Below, in pieces: positions 24,196-33,350 of a stretch of DNA of 34,217 nucleotides (position 1 is the first letter of the stretch; every line of letters begins with the position of its first letter). Origin of the DNA: an uncultured Bacilli bacterium (GTDB taxonomy: Bacteria > Bacillota_I > Bacilli_A > RF39 > UBA660); assembly GCA_934087515.1 (NCBI GenBank), contig CAKOIY010000006.1, positions 1 through 34,217 on the forward strand. The letters are read 5' to 3'. Under the pieces are notes generated by a model. The model had not been told where the DNA came from, did no database searches, and saw only the letters and a list, made by a program, of their open reading frames with translations. The position numbers and the translations under genes are program-made.

Positions 24196-25611
24196 ATGAA
24201 TAAAAAAGATAAAAGATTACTTCATGAAATTTTAAAAATAAAAGATAAACAAAAGAAAATTGAAGAATTATCTAAATTATATAAACAAAATGAAAATGAA
24301 CCAGAGATAATGTACTGGTTAATAAAATATATGGGAGCAAATCCAAAATATAGAACAAGAGCAAAAGAACTAATGAAATTATTATCAGATATATATAATC
24401 CTGCTAATACCAATTTTGAACTTGGTAAAATGGAAGCTATGGATAAAAATTATGAAAAAGCAATTAAATACTTAGATGAAGCACTTTATTATTCTCCAAA
24501 CTTTGGAGGAGCAAAACTAGAAATAGCTAAGTGTTATAAAAAAGTAGGAAAAGAATACATAGCAAAAGATTACTTAGGAGATCTAATAAGATCAAATAAT
24601 GATAAAGCAGCATTCTATGAATTAGGAGTTATCTATGACAATGAAAAGAAATACGAAAAAGCTCGTGAATGTTACGAAAATGTTTTAAACATCAGTAGCA
24701 GAGACACTAGAACACTATTTAAACTTGGTCTTTTAGAAGAAAAATTAGGTAATATAACATTAGCAATATATTATTTTGAACGTGCTATAAAAGTTAATCC
24801 AGAAGATCCGTATACTTTAACAGAACTTAGTAAATGTGAAAGAGAAATAGGTAATTATGAAAAAGCAAAAATATATATTGATAAAGCAATAAAAATAAAA
24901 CCAGAATCTATATCAATGCTAGAAAAAGGACTTTTATATGAAAAACTAGAAAACTATGATGAGGCTTATGATATATACAAAGAATCACAAAAAATAGAAA
25001 ACAACAGCCTAATAAACTTAAGATTAGCTTTACTTTTAAAACAATCAAAAAACTTTGATGAAGCAAAGGAATCACTTTTTCAAGTCATAGGAACAGACTA
25101 TGAAGTAAGAGCACTCTATATGTTATCTGAAATATATTTGAAAGAAAATGAAATAGAAAAAGCAAAGGAATGTTGTGATAAAATAGAGGAATCAAAGTCC
25201 AAAGCAGGTTTAACTCATAGAGATTATAAAAGAATAGTAAATTATATAAAGCAACAAGAAAATAATCAAGTAGATTCAAGTAGTGTCTTTGTAAAACAAA
25301 TGTTAAACTATAACGAAGAAGAAGCTCTTAGAATATCAAAATATAATTTTTCAAACGACACAAATATAAAAAATATTATAGACAAAGTAAAAGATAAACT
25401 AACTGATGATAATTACTTTAATACTATGGCTGCAGAAGATTTTTATATAATAGATTTAGATGAACCTATATATGATCAAGAAAGAAAAGAAAATAATAAA
25501 GTATTAGTTATTACTTTAGTAAATAGTAAAAACATAATTGCTATAGCTCCAACATATACAACTAAAGTTAGATTAAACAATAAAAATAAAGATAGAAAAT
25601 ATAATAGATAA
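24196..25611 (+). CDS. Tetratricopeptide-repeat protein
   Basis: This 471-residue soluble protein is largely TPR. From about residue 75 to 320, 34-residue helical hairpins repeat with the usual Gly/Ala/Pro pattern (YEKAIKYLDEALYYSPNFGG, YEKARECYENVLNISSRD, LAIYYFERAIKVNPEDPYTL, YEKAKIYIDKAIKIKPESIS, YDEAYDIYKESQKI). The C-terminal ~130 residues (from KQMLNYNEEEALR) form a separate domain ending NKVLVITLVNSKNIIAIAPT and a basic tail; I do not recognise it. Probably a scaffold or adaptor, partner unknown. Ribosome site AAGGGGTG (24181-24188). It has its own promoter and terminator. Confidence 0.8.
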   Translation: MNKKDKRLLHEILKIKDKQKKIEELSKLYKQNENEPEIMYWLIKYMGANPKYRTRAKELMKLLSDIYNPANTNFELGKMEAMDKNYEKAIKYLDEALYYSPNFGGAKLEIAKCYKKVGKEYIAKDYLGDLIRSNNDKAAFYELGVIYDNEKKYEKARECYENVLNISSRDTRTLFKLGLLEEKLGNITLAIYYFERAIKVNPEDPYTLTELSKCEREIGNYEKAKIYIDKAIKIKPESISMLEKGLLYEKLENYDEAYDIYKESQKIENNSLINLRLALLLKQSKNFDEAKESLFQVIGTDYEVRALYMLSEIYLKENEIEKAKECCDKIEESKSKAGLTHRDYKRIVNYIKQQENNQVDSSSVFVKQMLNYNEEEALRISKYNFSNDTNIKNIIDKVKDKLTDDNYFNTMAAEDFYIIDLDEPIYDQERKENNKVLVITLVNSKNIIAIAPTYTTKVRLNNKNKDRKYNR

Positions 25612-25649
25612 GTTAAAAAATCATAATTTTCAAAACTTATCTTTTTTTG
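25606..25649 (+). terminator. Terminator of the TPR protein gene
   Basis: AGATAAGTT (25606-25614) pairs with AACTTATCT (25634-25642), followed by TTTTTT. Confidence 0.75.
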
Positions 25650-25761
25650 TCATTATTTGTATTATAAAACTTAGTAATTTTATTTTAATTTCTTTAATAC
25701 TAATAATGTAGTAATAAATTTTAAATTTCAAACGCAAAAGTTACTAAAATTTAAAATTTGC

Positions 25762-25817
25762 TTGACATTTTCTAAAAATTCTTTAAAATAGTGTGTTAAT
25801 TTTAGGAGTTATCCTAA
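25762..25817 (+). promoter_or_regulatory. Promoter and leader hairpin of the Cna-B adhesin gene
   Basis: TTGACA (25762-25767), 16 nt, TAAAAT (25784-25789). Just past the likely start of the mRNA, TTAGGA (25802-25807) and TCCTAA (25812-25817) form a perfect 6-bp hairpin with loop GTTA, 5 nt before the GGGAGG ribosome site region. It may stabilise the long mRNA or bind a regulator. Confidence 0.6.
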
Positions 25818-25836
25818 GACACAGGGAGGAAATGGT

Positions 25837-28800
25837 ATGGTAAAAAACCTAAAAAAACATTCAGTATGGATATTTTTCATATTTTTAGCAGTCATAGGAA
25901 CAATTTTTGCAATAACTGCACAAGATAATGCAGGAAAAATAGAAATATCAAAAACTGCTACAAAAATGATTACAAATGATCCAAACAATAATCTTGTATA
26001 TGGAAGAAAAGCTAAAGTTGAATTAAGCGTAAAAGCAAATCCATATAATAAAAACATAACAACGTATGATAAACTAGATGTAGTATTGGTACTTGATAGT
26101 TCAGGTAGTATGGGTGATAGTAATAAACTAGCAAACTTAAAAGAAGCAGCAAGAGATCTTGTTAATACCCTAATGAATGATGGAACAAATCAAGTTGGAG
26201 TTGTAGAATTTGGTACTAATGTAAAACGTACTCATGAATTAACAACAAATAAGAATAACATAAATCGTTTTATTAATCGTATGAGTGCAGATGGTGGAAC
26301 AAATGTTCAACAAGCAGTAGCTAGTGCTAATACTATTTTACAAAATGGTAAAAGAGATGATGCACAACAAATAGTAATAATTCTAACAGATGGTATTCCA
26401 ACATTCTTTAACTATAATGGTCAAAGATATGGTACAGGAAGTACTGACGATAGTGTTTGTGTAGAAAGAGGTTGGATGGGATGTTCAAAACAAATGAAGC
26501 CATCCGAAGCAGCTAAAACAGAACTTGATAAGTTAAAAAGTAATAACAAAACAGCAGATGTTTATACAATAGTGTTTGGTAATGATGAAGACGCAAAAGA
26601 TATTCTAGCAACAATTAATCCAGAACAAGAAAAACCATTATATAAAAATTATAATGCGTTATCTGGAGAAGACCTAAAAAAAATGTTTCAAACAATCATT
26701 GAGGAAAGTGTAGGTAGAATAGGAAATAATAGTGTTTTAACAGATATTATTCCAAAAGAATTTAAGCTTACAAATGCCTCAAAAACAAGATTAATACAAC
26801 AAGGGGTAGAAATAATAGATAATGTAGATGGTACTACTACTCTTAAATGGAACATAGGTAATATAGATGCTGATATAGATTATAAACTTTCTTATGAAGT
26901 AAGAGCAGACGAAAATTACCATGGTAGTATGTATACAAATGAAAATGCTACATTAACAACAACAGTAAGTGAAAACAATCCTTACTATGAAAGCACAGAT
27001 CTTACTTTAACATTTGATAAACCAGCTGTAGAAATACCAGCAATAACTAAAAATGATCATTATAATCATAATGAATCTTACATAGGATATTCAGAAAGTA
27101 CAATAAATGGAACAAGTATATTAAATAATGATCTAAACAAAAATATTCTAGAAAATATTCACACAGGTAACACACAAACAACTGCAGAAGATGAAATTAT
27201 TATCGTAACAGATGATAATACTAAAGCAAATGCTGATGGAACATATAGTATTTATAAAGATGGAGTACTACAAGGAACTCTTAATATGAATGAAGATGGA
27301 ACATTTAGCTTTATCTCAGAAGAAGGAATAACTGGAGAAGTAACATTTGATTATGTTATAAAAACAAGCATAAATCAAAAACATGAAACCAGCTTTGTAA
27401 TTAGTAATACATCAAAAGTAACATTAAAAATACTAGAAAGACAAAAAATAAATATAACTGGTACAAAAACATGGAATGATGATAATGACCGTGATGGAAA
27501 AAGACCAGATAGCATAACAGTTATCTTAAGAGCAGGTAATAAAGAAATACAAAGAAAAACAGTAACTAAAGATAACAATTGGTCATATACTTTCGAAAAC
27601 CTTTATAAGTATGAAAAGGGACATGAAAATGATCCAAAATATGAAATAACTTATACAGTTGAAGAAGAAAGTGTAGATAATTACAATACAACAATAAATG
27701 GTTATAATATAACAAACACTCATGAAATAGAAAAAACACAAATATCAGGAATAAAAACATGGGTTGATAATAACAATCAAGATGGAAAAAGGCCAAACAA
27801 AATAGTAGTGGAACTTTATGCAGATGGAGAGTATGTAACATCACAAGAAGTAACAGTAAATGATAATTGGACTTACAAATTTACAAATTTAAATAAATAT
27901 AATAATGGTAAAGAAATAACTTATACAGTAAAAGAACAAAAAGTTGAGGACTATACTACTAGTGTTGATAATAACAACAATATAACAAATACTCATGAAA
28001 TAGAAAAAACACAAGTAAATGGTACAAAAATTTGGAACGATGAAAACAATAAAGATGGATTAAGACCAGAATATATCAAAGTTAAACTTTATGCTAATGG
28101 TGAATATGTAGATGAAGCAGTAGCAAATGAAAGAACAAACTGGAGTTATAGTTTTAAAAATCTAGATAAATATAGCAATGGAAAAGAAATAACTTACACA
28201 GTAGAAGAAGAAAATGTAGATAACTATGACGTATCTTATGATAACAATAGCTATGATATCACTAATACTCACATCGTTAAAACTGTAACAGTAAGTGGTA
28301 CAAAAACTTGGAAAGATGAAAATAATAAATATGGAAGACCTGATAAAGTAACTATTAATTTACTTGCAGATGGAGTAAAAGTAGATTCAAAAGAAGTAAC
28401 AGCAAGTGATAATTGGACTTACACATTTAAAGACTTACCAATGTATAAAGATGGTAAAAAAATAACATATACCATAAGTGAAGATAAAGTAAAAGATTAT
28501 GATACTACTTATGATGGTTATAACGTAACAAATACTTATAATCCAGAACTTACCAAAATATCTGGAACAAAAACTTGGGATGACAAAGATAACCAAGACG
28601 GAATAAGACCAAGTAGTATAACAGTAGTTTTATATGATCATTTAAATAATGAAATAGATAGAAAAACAGTAACAGATAAAGATAACTGGACTTATACATT
28701 TGATAATTTACCTAAGTATGCAAATGGAGAAGAAATCAAATATACAGTTAAAGAAGCTTCAGTTGATGGATATGAAACAGAAATAAATGGTAATAACATA

Positions 28801-31026
28801 ACTAATAAACATATTCCAGAAGTTATTTCAAAGACAGTAACAAAAGTATGGAACGATGATAATAATAGAGATGGAATAAGATCTAAATCTATTAAAGTTA
28901 TTCTAAAAGCAGATGGAGAAAAGGTTAAAGAGGCAACTTTAAATGAAACTAATAACTGGACTTATACATTTGATAATTTGGCAAAATATAAAAATAAAGG
29001 AACAGTTATTAAGTATACAGTCGAAGAAATAAAAGTAGATGGGTATGATGTTTCTATAAAAGAAAAAGATAATGAATTTATCATAACAAATACTCATGAA
29101 ATAGATACAAATAATTTATTAGTTAAAAAAGTATGGAAAGATAATAATAACCAAGATGGAAAAAGACCAAACTCCCTTAATGTTAAGATTATTGGAACTG
29201 TAGATAATAAAACAGTAGAAGAAAGAGATATTACTCTTACTGCTGACAATAACTATAGATATGAATTTACAGATTTACCAATGAATTACAATGGTAAAAA
29301 GATAATTTATACAGCAGAAGAAAATATGGATAGTGATACTGCAAAGTATTATACTGAAGAAACTTCTATTTATGAAAATAATACTATTACTTTAACTAAT
29401 GCACATGAAATAGAAAAAACACAAGTAGTAGGTAAGAAAAGTTGGGTTGATAGTGATGATAAAGATGGATTAAGACCAGAATCTATTAAAATTATCTTAA
29501 AAGCAAATGGTAAAGAAGTGGCTTCAAAAGTAATAAGTGCTTCAGATAAAGGAGATAATTCTAACGAATGGATTTATAGTTTTACAGATTTAGATATGTA
29601 TAAAGATGGGGAAAAAATAATTTATACAGTAGATGAAGAAGTAGATAGTAAAACTAAAGAGCATTATACTAAGTCTTACGATGAAAATAGTAAATATATA
29701 ATTGTTAATACTCATAATCCAAAAGATGTAACAGTAAGTGGTACAAAAACTTGGGAAGATAAAAATAACAAATATGGAAGACCAGAATCAATAACAATTA
29801 ATCTAACTGGTAAAATAGGAAACGAAACTGTAATAGAAAAAGCTACAAAAGCTTCAGAAAGTACAAACTGGACATATAGTTTTGAAGGACTTCCAGAATA
29901 TAGCAAAGGAAAACTTATAAACTATACAATAAGTGAAGAAGCAGTAAGAGATTATAATACAGAATATAATGGATATGACATAATAAACACTTATAATCCT
30001 GAAACTATAAATATATCTGGTACAAAAACTTGGGAAGATAAAGATAACCAAGACGGAATAAGACCAGGATCTATAACAGTAACTTTATATGACCATTTAG
30101 GAAATGAAGTTGGAGAAACAACTGCAACTAAAGAAACAAACTGGACTTATACATTTGATAACTTACCAAAATATGCAAACGGAAAAGAAATCAAATATAC
30201 AGTTAAAGAAACAAGTCAAATAAATGGCTATGAAACAATAGTAAAAGACTTCGATATAACAAATAAACACACTCCAGAAACAGTATCTTACAAAGTAACT
30301 AAAGTATGGAATGATAACAACAACCAAGATGGAATAAGACCGAAAAGCATAACAGTAAAACTATATAAAAATGGAAAGATAGAAAAAACAGTAACAATAA
30401 GTGCTGCTAATAACTGGACTTATACATTTGAAAATTTACCTAAATATTATGATGAAGGTAAACCAGTAATATACGAAATAGTTGAAGACGAGGTTAAAGG
30501 TTATACCTCTAATGTCTCTCAAGATAAAGAAACATCTAAAGACAAAAAAGAATATAACGGAATAATTATTAATACTCATAAAGTTGCTAAGAAAAATATT
30601 AAAGTGACTAAAACATGGAAAGATAACAATAACAAAGTAAACAAAAGACCAGAATCTATAACAGTAAATGTTCTAAAAAATGGTGAATTCTTTAAACAAA
30701 TCATATTAACTAAAGATATGAATTGGATGTTTATTTTAAACAATTTAGATAAATTTGAAAATGGTAAGGAAATAATCTATACTATCGAAGAATTAAAAGT
30801 AAAGGGTTATACTACAACTTATAATGGTTATAATATAATTAATACTTTAATCAATAAAAGAAGTAGTAACAAAGTAATACCAGTAATAAAAGGAAAAGTT
30901 GAAATAACACCACCTTCAACTGGTATTGAAAGCAATAATGATATTAATCTTTTAGAAGGATTACTAATTACATTTCTATTAGTAGGAACAGTAGTAACTC
31001 CAATAAGATTAATTAAAAATAACTAA
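25837..31026 (+). CDS. Giant cell-wall adhesin: von Willebrand A domain plus twelve Cna-B repeats
   Basis: This 1729-residue exported protein starts at ATG 25837 after GGGAGG. A signal peptide or anchor (~8-28, VWIFFIFLAVIGTIFAITA) is followed by a VWA domain (~80-290) with an intact MIDAS (DSSGS 87-91, GGTN, LTDG), the usual ligand-binding tip of pilus adhesins. A linker Ig-like region (~395-537) precedes twelve Cna-B domains (~538-1672), each opening TKTWxDxNNxDGxRPxSI and closing with YTVEE and ITNTH; the Lys, Glu and Asn are those that form isopeptide cross-links in this family. The C-terminus has PPSTG, a membrane helix (LLEGLLITFLLVGTVVTPI) and a short basic tail, a variant sortase signal. 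No sortase gene is in the window. Confidence 0.92.
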   Translation: MVKNLKKHSVWIFFIFLAVIGTIFAITAQDNAGKIEISKTATKMITNDPNNNLVYGRKAKVELSVKANPYNKNITTYDKLDVVLVLDSSGSMGDSNKLANLKEAARDLVNTLMNDGTNQVGVVEFGTNVKRTHELTTNKNNINRFINRMSADGGTNVQQAVASANTILQNGKRDDAQQIVIILTDGIPTFFNYNGQRYGTGSTDDSVCVERGWMGCSKQMKPSEAAKTELDKLKSNNKTADVYTIVFGNDEDAKDILATINPEQEKPLYKNYNALSGEDLKKMFQTIIEESVGRIGNNSVLTDIIPKEFKLTNASKTRLIQQGVEIIDNVDGTTTLKWNIGNIDADIDYKLSYEVRADENYHGSMYTNENATLTTTVSENNPYYESTDLTLTFDKPAVEIPAITKNDHYNHNESYIGYSESTINGTSILNNDLNKNILENIHTGNTQTTAEDEIIIVTDDNTKANADGTYSIYKDGVLQGTLNMNEDGTFSFISEEGITGEVTFDYVIKTSINQKHETSFVISNTSKVTLKILERQKINITGTKTWNDDNDRDGKRPDSITVILRAGNKEIQRKTVTKDNNWSYTFENLYKYEKGHENDPKYEITYTVEEESVDNYNTTINGYNITNTHEIEKTQISGIKTWVDNNNQDGKRPNKIVVELYADGEYVTSQEVTVNDNWTYKFTNLNKYNNGKEITYTVKEQKVEDYTTSVDNNNNITNTHEIEKTQVNGTKIWNDENNKDGLRPEYIKVKLYANGEYVDEAVANERTNWSYSFKNLDKYSNGKEITYTVEEENVDNYDVSYDNNSYDITNTHIVKTVTVSGTKTWKDENNKYGRPDKVTINLLADGVKVDSKEVTASDNWTYTFKDLPMYKDGKKITYTISEDKVKDYDTTYDGYNVTNTYNPELTKISGTKTWDDKDNQDGIRPSSITVVLYDHLNNEIDRKTVTDKDNWTYTFDNLPKYANGEEIKYTVKEASVDGYETEINGNNITNKHIPEVISKTVTKVWNDDNNRDGIRSKSIKVILKADGEKVKEATLNETNNWTYTFDNLAKYKNKGTVIKYTVEEIKVDGYDVSIKEKDNEFIITNTHEIDTNNLLVKKVWKDNNNQDGKRPNSLNVKIIGTVDNKTVEERDITLTADNNYRYEFTDLPMNYNGKKIIYTAEENMDSDTAKYYTEETSIYENNTITLTNAHEIEKTQVVGKKSWVDSDDKDGLRPESIKIILKANGKEVASKVISASDKGDNSNEWIYSFTDLDMYKDGEKIIYTVDEEVDSKTKEHYTKSYDENSKYIIVNTHNPKDVTVSGTKTWEDKNNKYGRPESITINLTGKIGNETVIEKATKASESTNWTYSFEGLPEYSKGKLINYTISEEAVRDYNTEYNGYDIINTYNPETINISGTKTWEDKDNQDGIRPGSITVTLYDHLGNEVGETTATKETNWTYTFDNLPKYANGKEIKYTVKETSQINGYETIVKDFDITNKHTPETVSYKVTKVWNDNNNQDGIRPKSITVKLYKNGKIEKTVTISAANNWTYTFENLPKYYDEGKPVIYEIVEDEVKGYTSNVSQDKETSKDKKEYNGIIINTHKVAKKNIKVTKTWKDNNNKVNKRPESITVNVLKNGEFFKQIILTKDMNWMFILNNLDKFENGKEIIYTIEELKVKGYTTTYNGYNIINTLINKRSSNKVIPVIKGKVEITPPSTGIESNNDINLLEGLLITFLLVGTVVTPIRLIKNN
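27994..30852 (+). repeat. Five-domain super-repeat of Cna-B modules
   Basis: Within the adhesin, modules 3-7 (27994-29403) and 8-12 (29404 to about 30852) correspond one to one. Shared marks are HEIEKTQV with DGLRPE (3 and 8), the shortened NNKYGRP turn (4 and 9), DKDNQDGIRP with LYDHL (5 and 10), VTKVWND (6 and 11) and KDNNN (7 and 12). The period is about 1.41 kb or 470 residues. This indicates a segmental duplication. Confidence 0.75.
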
Positions 31027-31055
31027 GAGCAGATCAATTTATCTGTTCTTTTTTA
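31025..31055. terminator. Bidirectional terminator between the adhesin and ftsW/spoVE genes
   Basis: AAGAGCAGAT (31025-31034) pairs with ATCTGTTCTT (31041-31050), one G-T wobble, then TTTT. Outer AACTAA/TTAGTT bases can extend the stem, so it can serve both converging genes. Confidence 0.7.
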
Positions 31056-32125
31056 GTTAAGCAAAGAATAATACCAATACTTAACACAGTTATCAAAAGA
31101 CTACTACCACCATAAGAAATAAAAGGAAGAGTTACCCCTGTAACAGGAATTAAACCAATAACAACAGATAAATTAAGTATTGCTTGAAATATTATTTGAA
31201 AACCAAGTCCAAAAATAACATATTTTTTAAATAAATTATCTTCTTGCAAAGCCATTTTGATTATTAAATAAATTAAAATAGTAAATAAACAAATAATAAC
31301 AAAAGCTCCAATAATACCAAATTCTTCACAAATAATAGAAAATATAAAATCTGTCTGAGGCTCTGGTAAATAAAAATGTTTTTGTCTAGACTCTAAAAAA
31401 CCAAATCCTAAAAGTCCACCAGGGCCAATAGCAAACAAACTCTGAATAATTTGAAAACCAGTTCCTAAAGGATCTTTCCAAGGATTTAAAAAAGAAGTTA
31501 TTCTATCTAATCTATAAGGAGCAATAAGTATTAATAAAGTAGCACCACAAACTAAAAATATTCCCAAAATAACAAAATATTTATTTTTAACACCAGAAAT
31601 AAAAAGAAGAGCAATAATAGACATAATCAAAATAAATCCTGTACCAAAATCTGGCTGAAGCATTATTAAAATAAAAGCTAGACCAGTAACAAATAAAATG
31701 GGTAATAAACTTTTTATGCTTTTATAAGCTTTTGTCTTAGTACTCAAAAACTTAGAACAAAAAATAATTAAAGCAAGTTTCATTGCTTCACTAGGTTGTA
31801 TTCCAAACGATCCAATTCCAAACCAACTTCTGGAACCATTTCTAACAACTCCAACACCAGGTATTAATACTAAACCAAGTAAAATAAAAGATCCAATTAA
31901 AAATGCTTTAGAATACTTATAAAAAAAAGAAGAATCAAGTTTTAATACTATAGATAAAAGAATAAAAGCAAGACCAATAAAAATAGCTTGTTGCTTAACA
32001 TATTTTAAACTATCACCAAACTTATAATCAGCCCATATATAAGAAGCTGAATAAATCATAACAAGACCAATAAAAATTAAACTAGTCATAGTTATAAAAA
32101 GTAAGAGTCTATTATTTTTAAGCAT
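31034..32125 (-). CDS. SEDS-family peptidoglycan polymerase, FtsW/SpoVE type
   Basis: This 363-residue protein with about ten membrane segments belongs to the SEDS family of lipid II polymerases. Diagnostic stretches: GSRSWFGIGSFGIQPSE, QPDFGTG with the catalytic-site Asp, the ESRQKHFYLPEPQTDFIFS loop and PVTGVTLPFISYGGSS. The loop and the GxGxxxxRxGxxxW signature (GVGVVRNGSRSW) favour FtsW/SpoVE over RodA. ATG 32125 has AGGTGAT as ribosome site. A sigma-E-like promoter upstream would favour the sporulation paralogue SpoVE, which makes spore cortex, but no partner transpeptidase gene is beside it. Which paralogue this is cannot be settled from the window. Confidence 0.88.
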   Translation of the reverse strand: MLKNNRLLLFITMTSLIFIGLVMIYSASYIWADYKFGDSLKYVKQQAIFIGLAFILLSIVLKLDSSFFYKYSKAFLIGSFILLGLVLIPGVGVVRNGSRSWFGIGSFGIQPSEAMKLALIIFCSKFLSTKTKAYKSIKSLLPILFVTGLAFILIMLQPDFGTGFILIMSIIALLFISGVKNKYFVILGIFLVCGATLLILIAPYRLDRITSFLNPWKDPLGTGFQIIQSLFAIGPGGLLGFGFLESRQKHFYLPEPQTDFIFSIICEEFGIIGAFVIICLFTILIYLIIKMALQEDNLFKKYVIFGLGFQIIFQAILNLSVVIGLIPVTGVTLPFISYGGSSLLITVLSIGIILCLTKKEQIN

Positions 32126-32140
32126 AGAATCACCTAATTA

Positions 32141-32167
32141 ATAGTATGAAAATATAGAATAAATATT
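32141..32167 (-). promoter_or_regulatory. Possible sigma-E-type promoter of the ftsW/spoVE gene
   Basis: On the minus strand CATACTAT (32141-32148) matches the known sigma-E -10 (CATACAnT) at 7 of 8 positions, with AATATT (32162-32167) 13 nt upstream. It ends 15 nt before the ATG. The A+T-rich background makes chance matches fairly likely. Confidence 0.35.
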
Positions 32168-32234
32168 TTATCAAAAATAGTCTTATCAAAAAATATTATA
32201 AAAAACAAAAAATTATTATCATTTCAAATTTTAC

Positions 32235-32263
32235 TTTATATTTTAAAACAATTATTGTATACT
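32235..32263 (+). promoter_or_regulatory. Promoter of the cvpA-like/trxA operon
   Basis: TTTATA (32235-32240), 17 nt, TATACT (32258-32263) preceded by TG. It ends 19 nt before ATG 32283. Confidence 0.5.
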
Positions 32264-32282
32264 ATATATGGAGGTAATAGTT

Positions 32283-32960
32283 ATGAATATTATTGATGTA
32301 GTTATTATAATGGGGTTATTACTAGGAGGAGTAACAGGACTAAAAAATGGTTTTTTTAAACAAGGAGTAGTTTTAATTGGAACAATATTATGTTTTGTAC
32401 TAGCATGGCTTTTCAAAGATATAATAGCAAACTTTCTAAGTTTTACATTACCATTCTTTAATTTTGCTGGACCATTCGAAGGATTAACTTCTCTTAATAT
32501 TGTTATGTATCAACTTATTGCATTTATGTTACTATTATGTTTATTTTCATCATTACTTGTAATAGTAATAAAATTCACTGGAATCTTTGAAAAAATACTT
32601 AATATGACCATAATACTTGGTATACCATCAAAAATACTAGGTTTTATAGTCGGATTACTAGAAGCATATGTAATTCTTTTTGCAATATTATTTTTCTTTA
32701 ATCAACCAGCATTCAATCTAAAAATTATGAATGAATCAAATATGGCTCCAAAAATAGTAAATTCATCTCCAGTATTATCAAATATAGTTGGAGATATGAA
32801 TGATGCAATAAACGATATATATGACATAACAAAAACTTATAATAAAAACCAAAACAAAGCTGTTTTCAATAAAAGAGTAGTAGATAGTCTACTAAAACAT
32901 GAAGTTATTGATAATGATTATTTAAACAAACTAAGACAAAAAGGGAAAATTAATTATTAA
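32283..32960 (+). CDS. CvpA-family membrane protein
   Basis: This 225-residue protein has four membrane segments in its first ~140 residues (MNIIDVVIIMGLLLGGVTGL; KNGFFKQGVVLIGTILCFVLAW; a YQLIAFMLLLCLFSSLLVIV segment; SKILGFIVGLLEAYVILFAI), the CvpA/YshB plan with its G-x-x-x-G-x-x-x-G-F opening, and a soluble helical tail. CvpA proteins are linked to colicin V production and envelope stress resistance, molecular role unclear. I chose ATG 32283 since ATG 32268 is followed by the GGAGGT ribosome site. The trxA gene follows 10 nt after its stop. Confidence 0.8.
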   Translation: MNIIDVVIIMGLLLGGVTGLKNGFFKQGVVLIGTILCFVLAWLFKDIIANFLSFTLPFFNFAGPFEGLTSLNIVMYQLIAFMLLLCLFSSLLVIVIKFTGIFEKILNMTIILGIPSKILGFIVGLLEAYVILFAILFFFNQPAFNLKIMNESNMAPKIVNSSPVLSNIVGDMNDAINDIYDITKTYNKNQNKAVFNKRVVDSLLKHEVIDNDYLNKLRQKGKINY

Positions 32961-32970
32961 GGAGGATAAA

Positions 32971-33261
32971 ATGATAAAAACTTATGATAAAGAAGATTTA
33001 ACAAAACTAGAAGGACTTTATCTAGTAGATTTCTATGCCGATTGGTGTGGTCCTTGTAAAATGCTAGGACAAGTACTAGAAACCTTAGAAAATATAAATA
33101 TAATAAAAGTAGATGTAGATAAAGAAGAAGAACTTGCTAAAAAATATAAAATAATGTCTATACCTAATATATTAATAATAAAAGATGGAGAAATAAAAAA
33201 ACAACTAGTAGGATTTAGATCAAAAGAAGATTTAGAAAGAGAGATAAATGATATAAAATAG
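32971..33261 (+). CDS. trxA: Thioredoxin
   Basis: This 96-residue protein has the thioredoxin active site WCGPCK (C26, C29), the preceding DFYADW strand, the cis-Pro motif MSIPNILI and a C-terminal helix, as expected for a cytoplasmic disulfide reductase. AAGGAGG ribosome site at 32959-32965, 10 nt after cvpA, so the pair is one operon. Slightly shorter than the usual 105 residues; the N-terminal strand is trimmed. No thioredoxin reductase in the window. Confidence 0.93.
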   Translation: MIKTYDKEDLTKLEGLYLVDFYADWCGPCKMLGQVLETLENINIIKVDVDKEEELAKKYKIMSIPNILIIKDGEIKKQLVGFRSKEDLEREINDIK

Positions 33262-33291
33262 GTAAACTAGAAAAAAAGTTTATCTTTTTTA
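33260..33291 (+). terminator. Terminator of the cvpA-like/trxA operon
   Basis: AGGTAAACT (33260-33268) pairs with AGTTTATCT (33277-33285), one G-T wobble, followed by TTTTT. Confidence 0.7.
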
Positions 33292-33320
33292 TTGAAACAA
33301 AAACCAAATTATTGTAAAAT
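33292..33320 (+). promoter_or_regulatory. Promoter of the second lectin-like surface protein gene
   Basis: TTGAAA (33292-33297), 17 nt, TAAAAT (33315-33320), directly after the trxA terminator and 30 nt before ATG 33351. Confidence 0.6.
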
Positions 33321-33350
33321 TATATTGTAATAATAGTAAGGAGCAAAAAT

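Noticed and set aside
27566..27844. Minus-strand ORFs inside the Cna-B adhesin gene
   Set aside because: Antisense shadows of the repeats with no ribosome site; the composition follows the plus-strand codons.
27449..30852. CRISPR array
   Set aside because: The repeats are coding, about 280 bp long and diverged; there are no short spaced direct repeats anywhere in the window.
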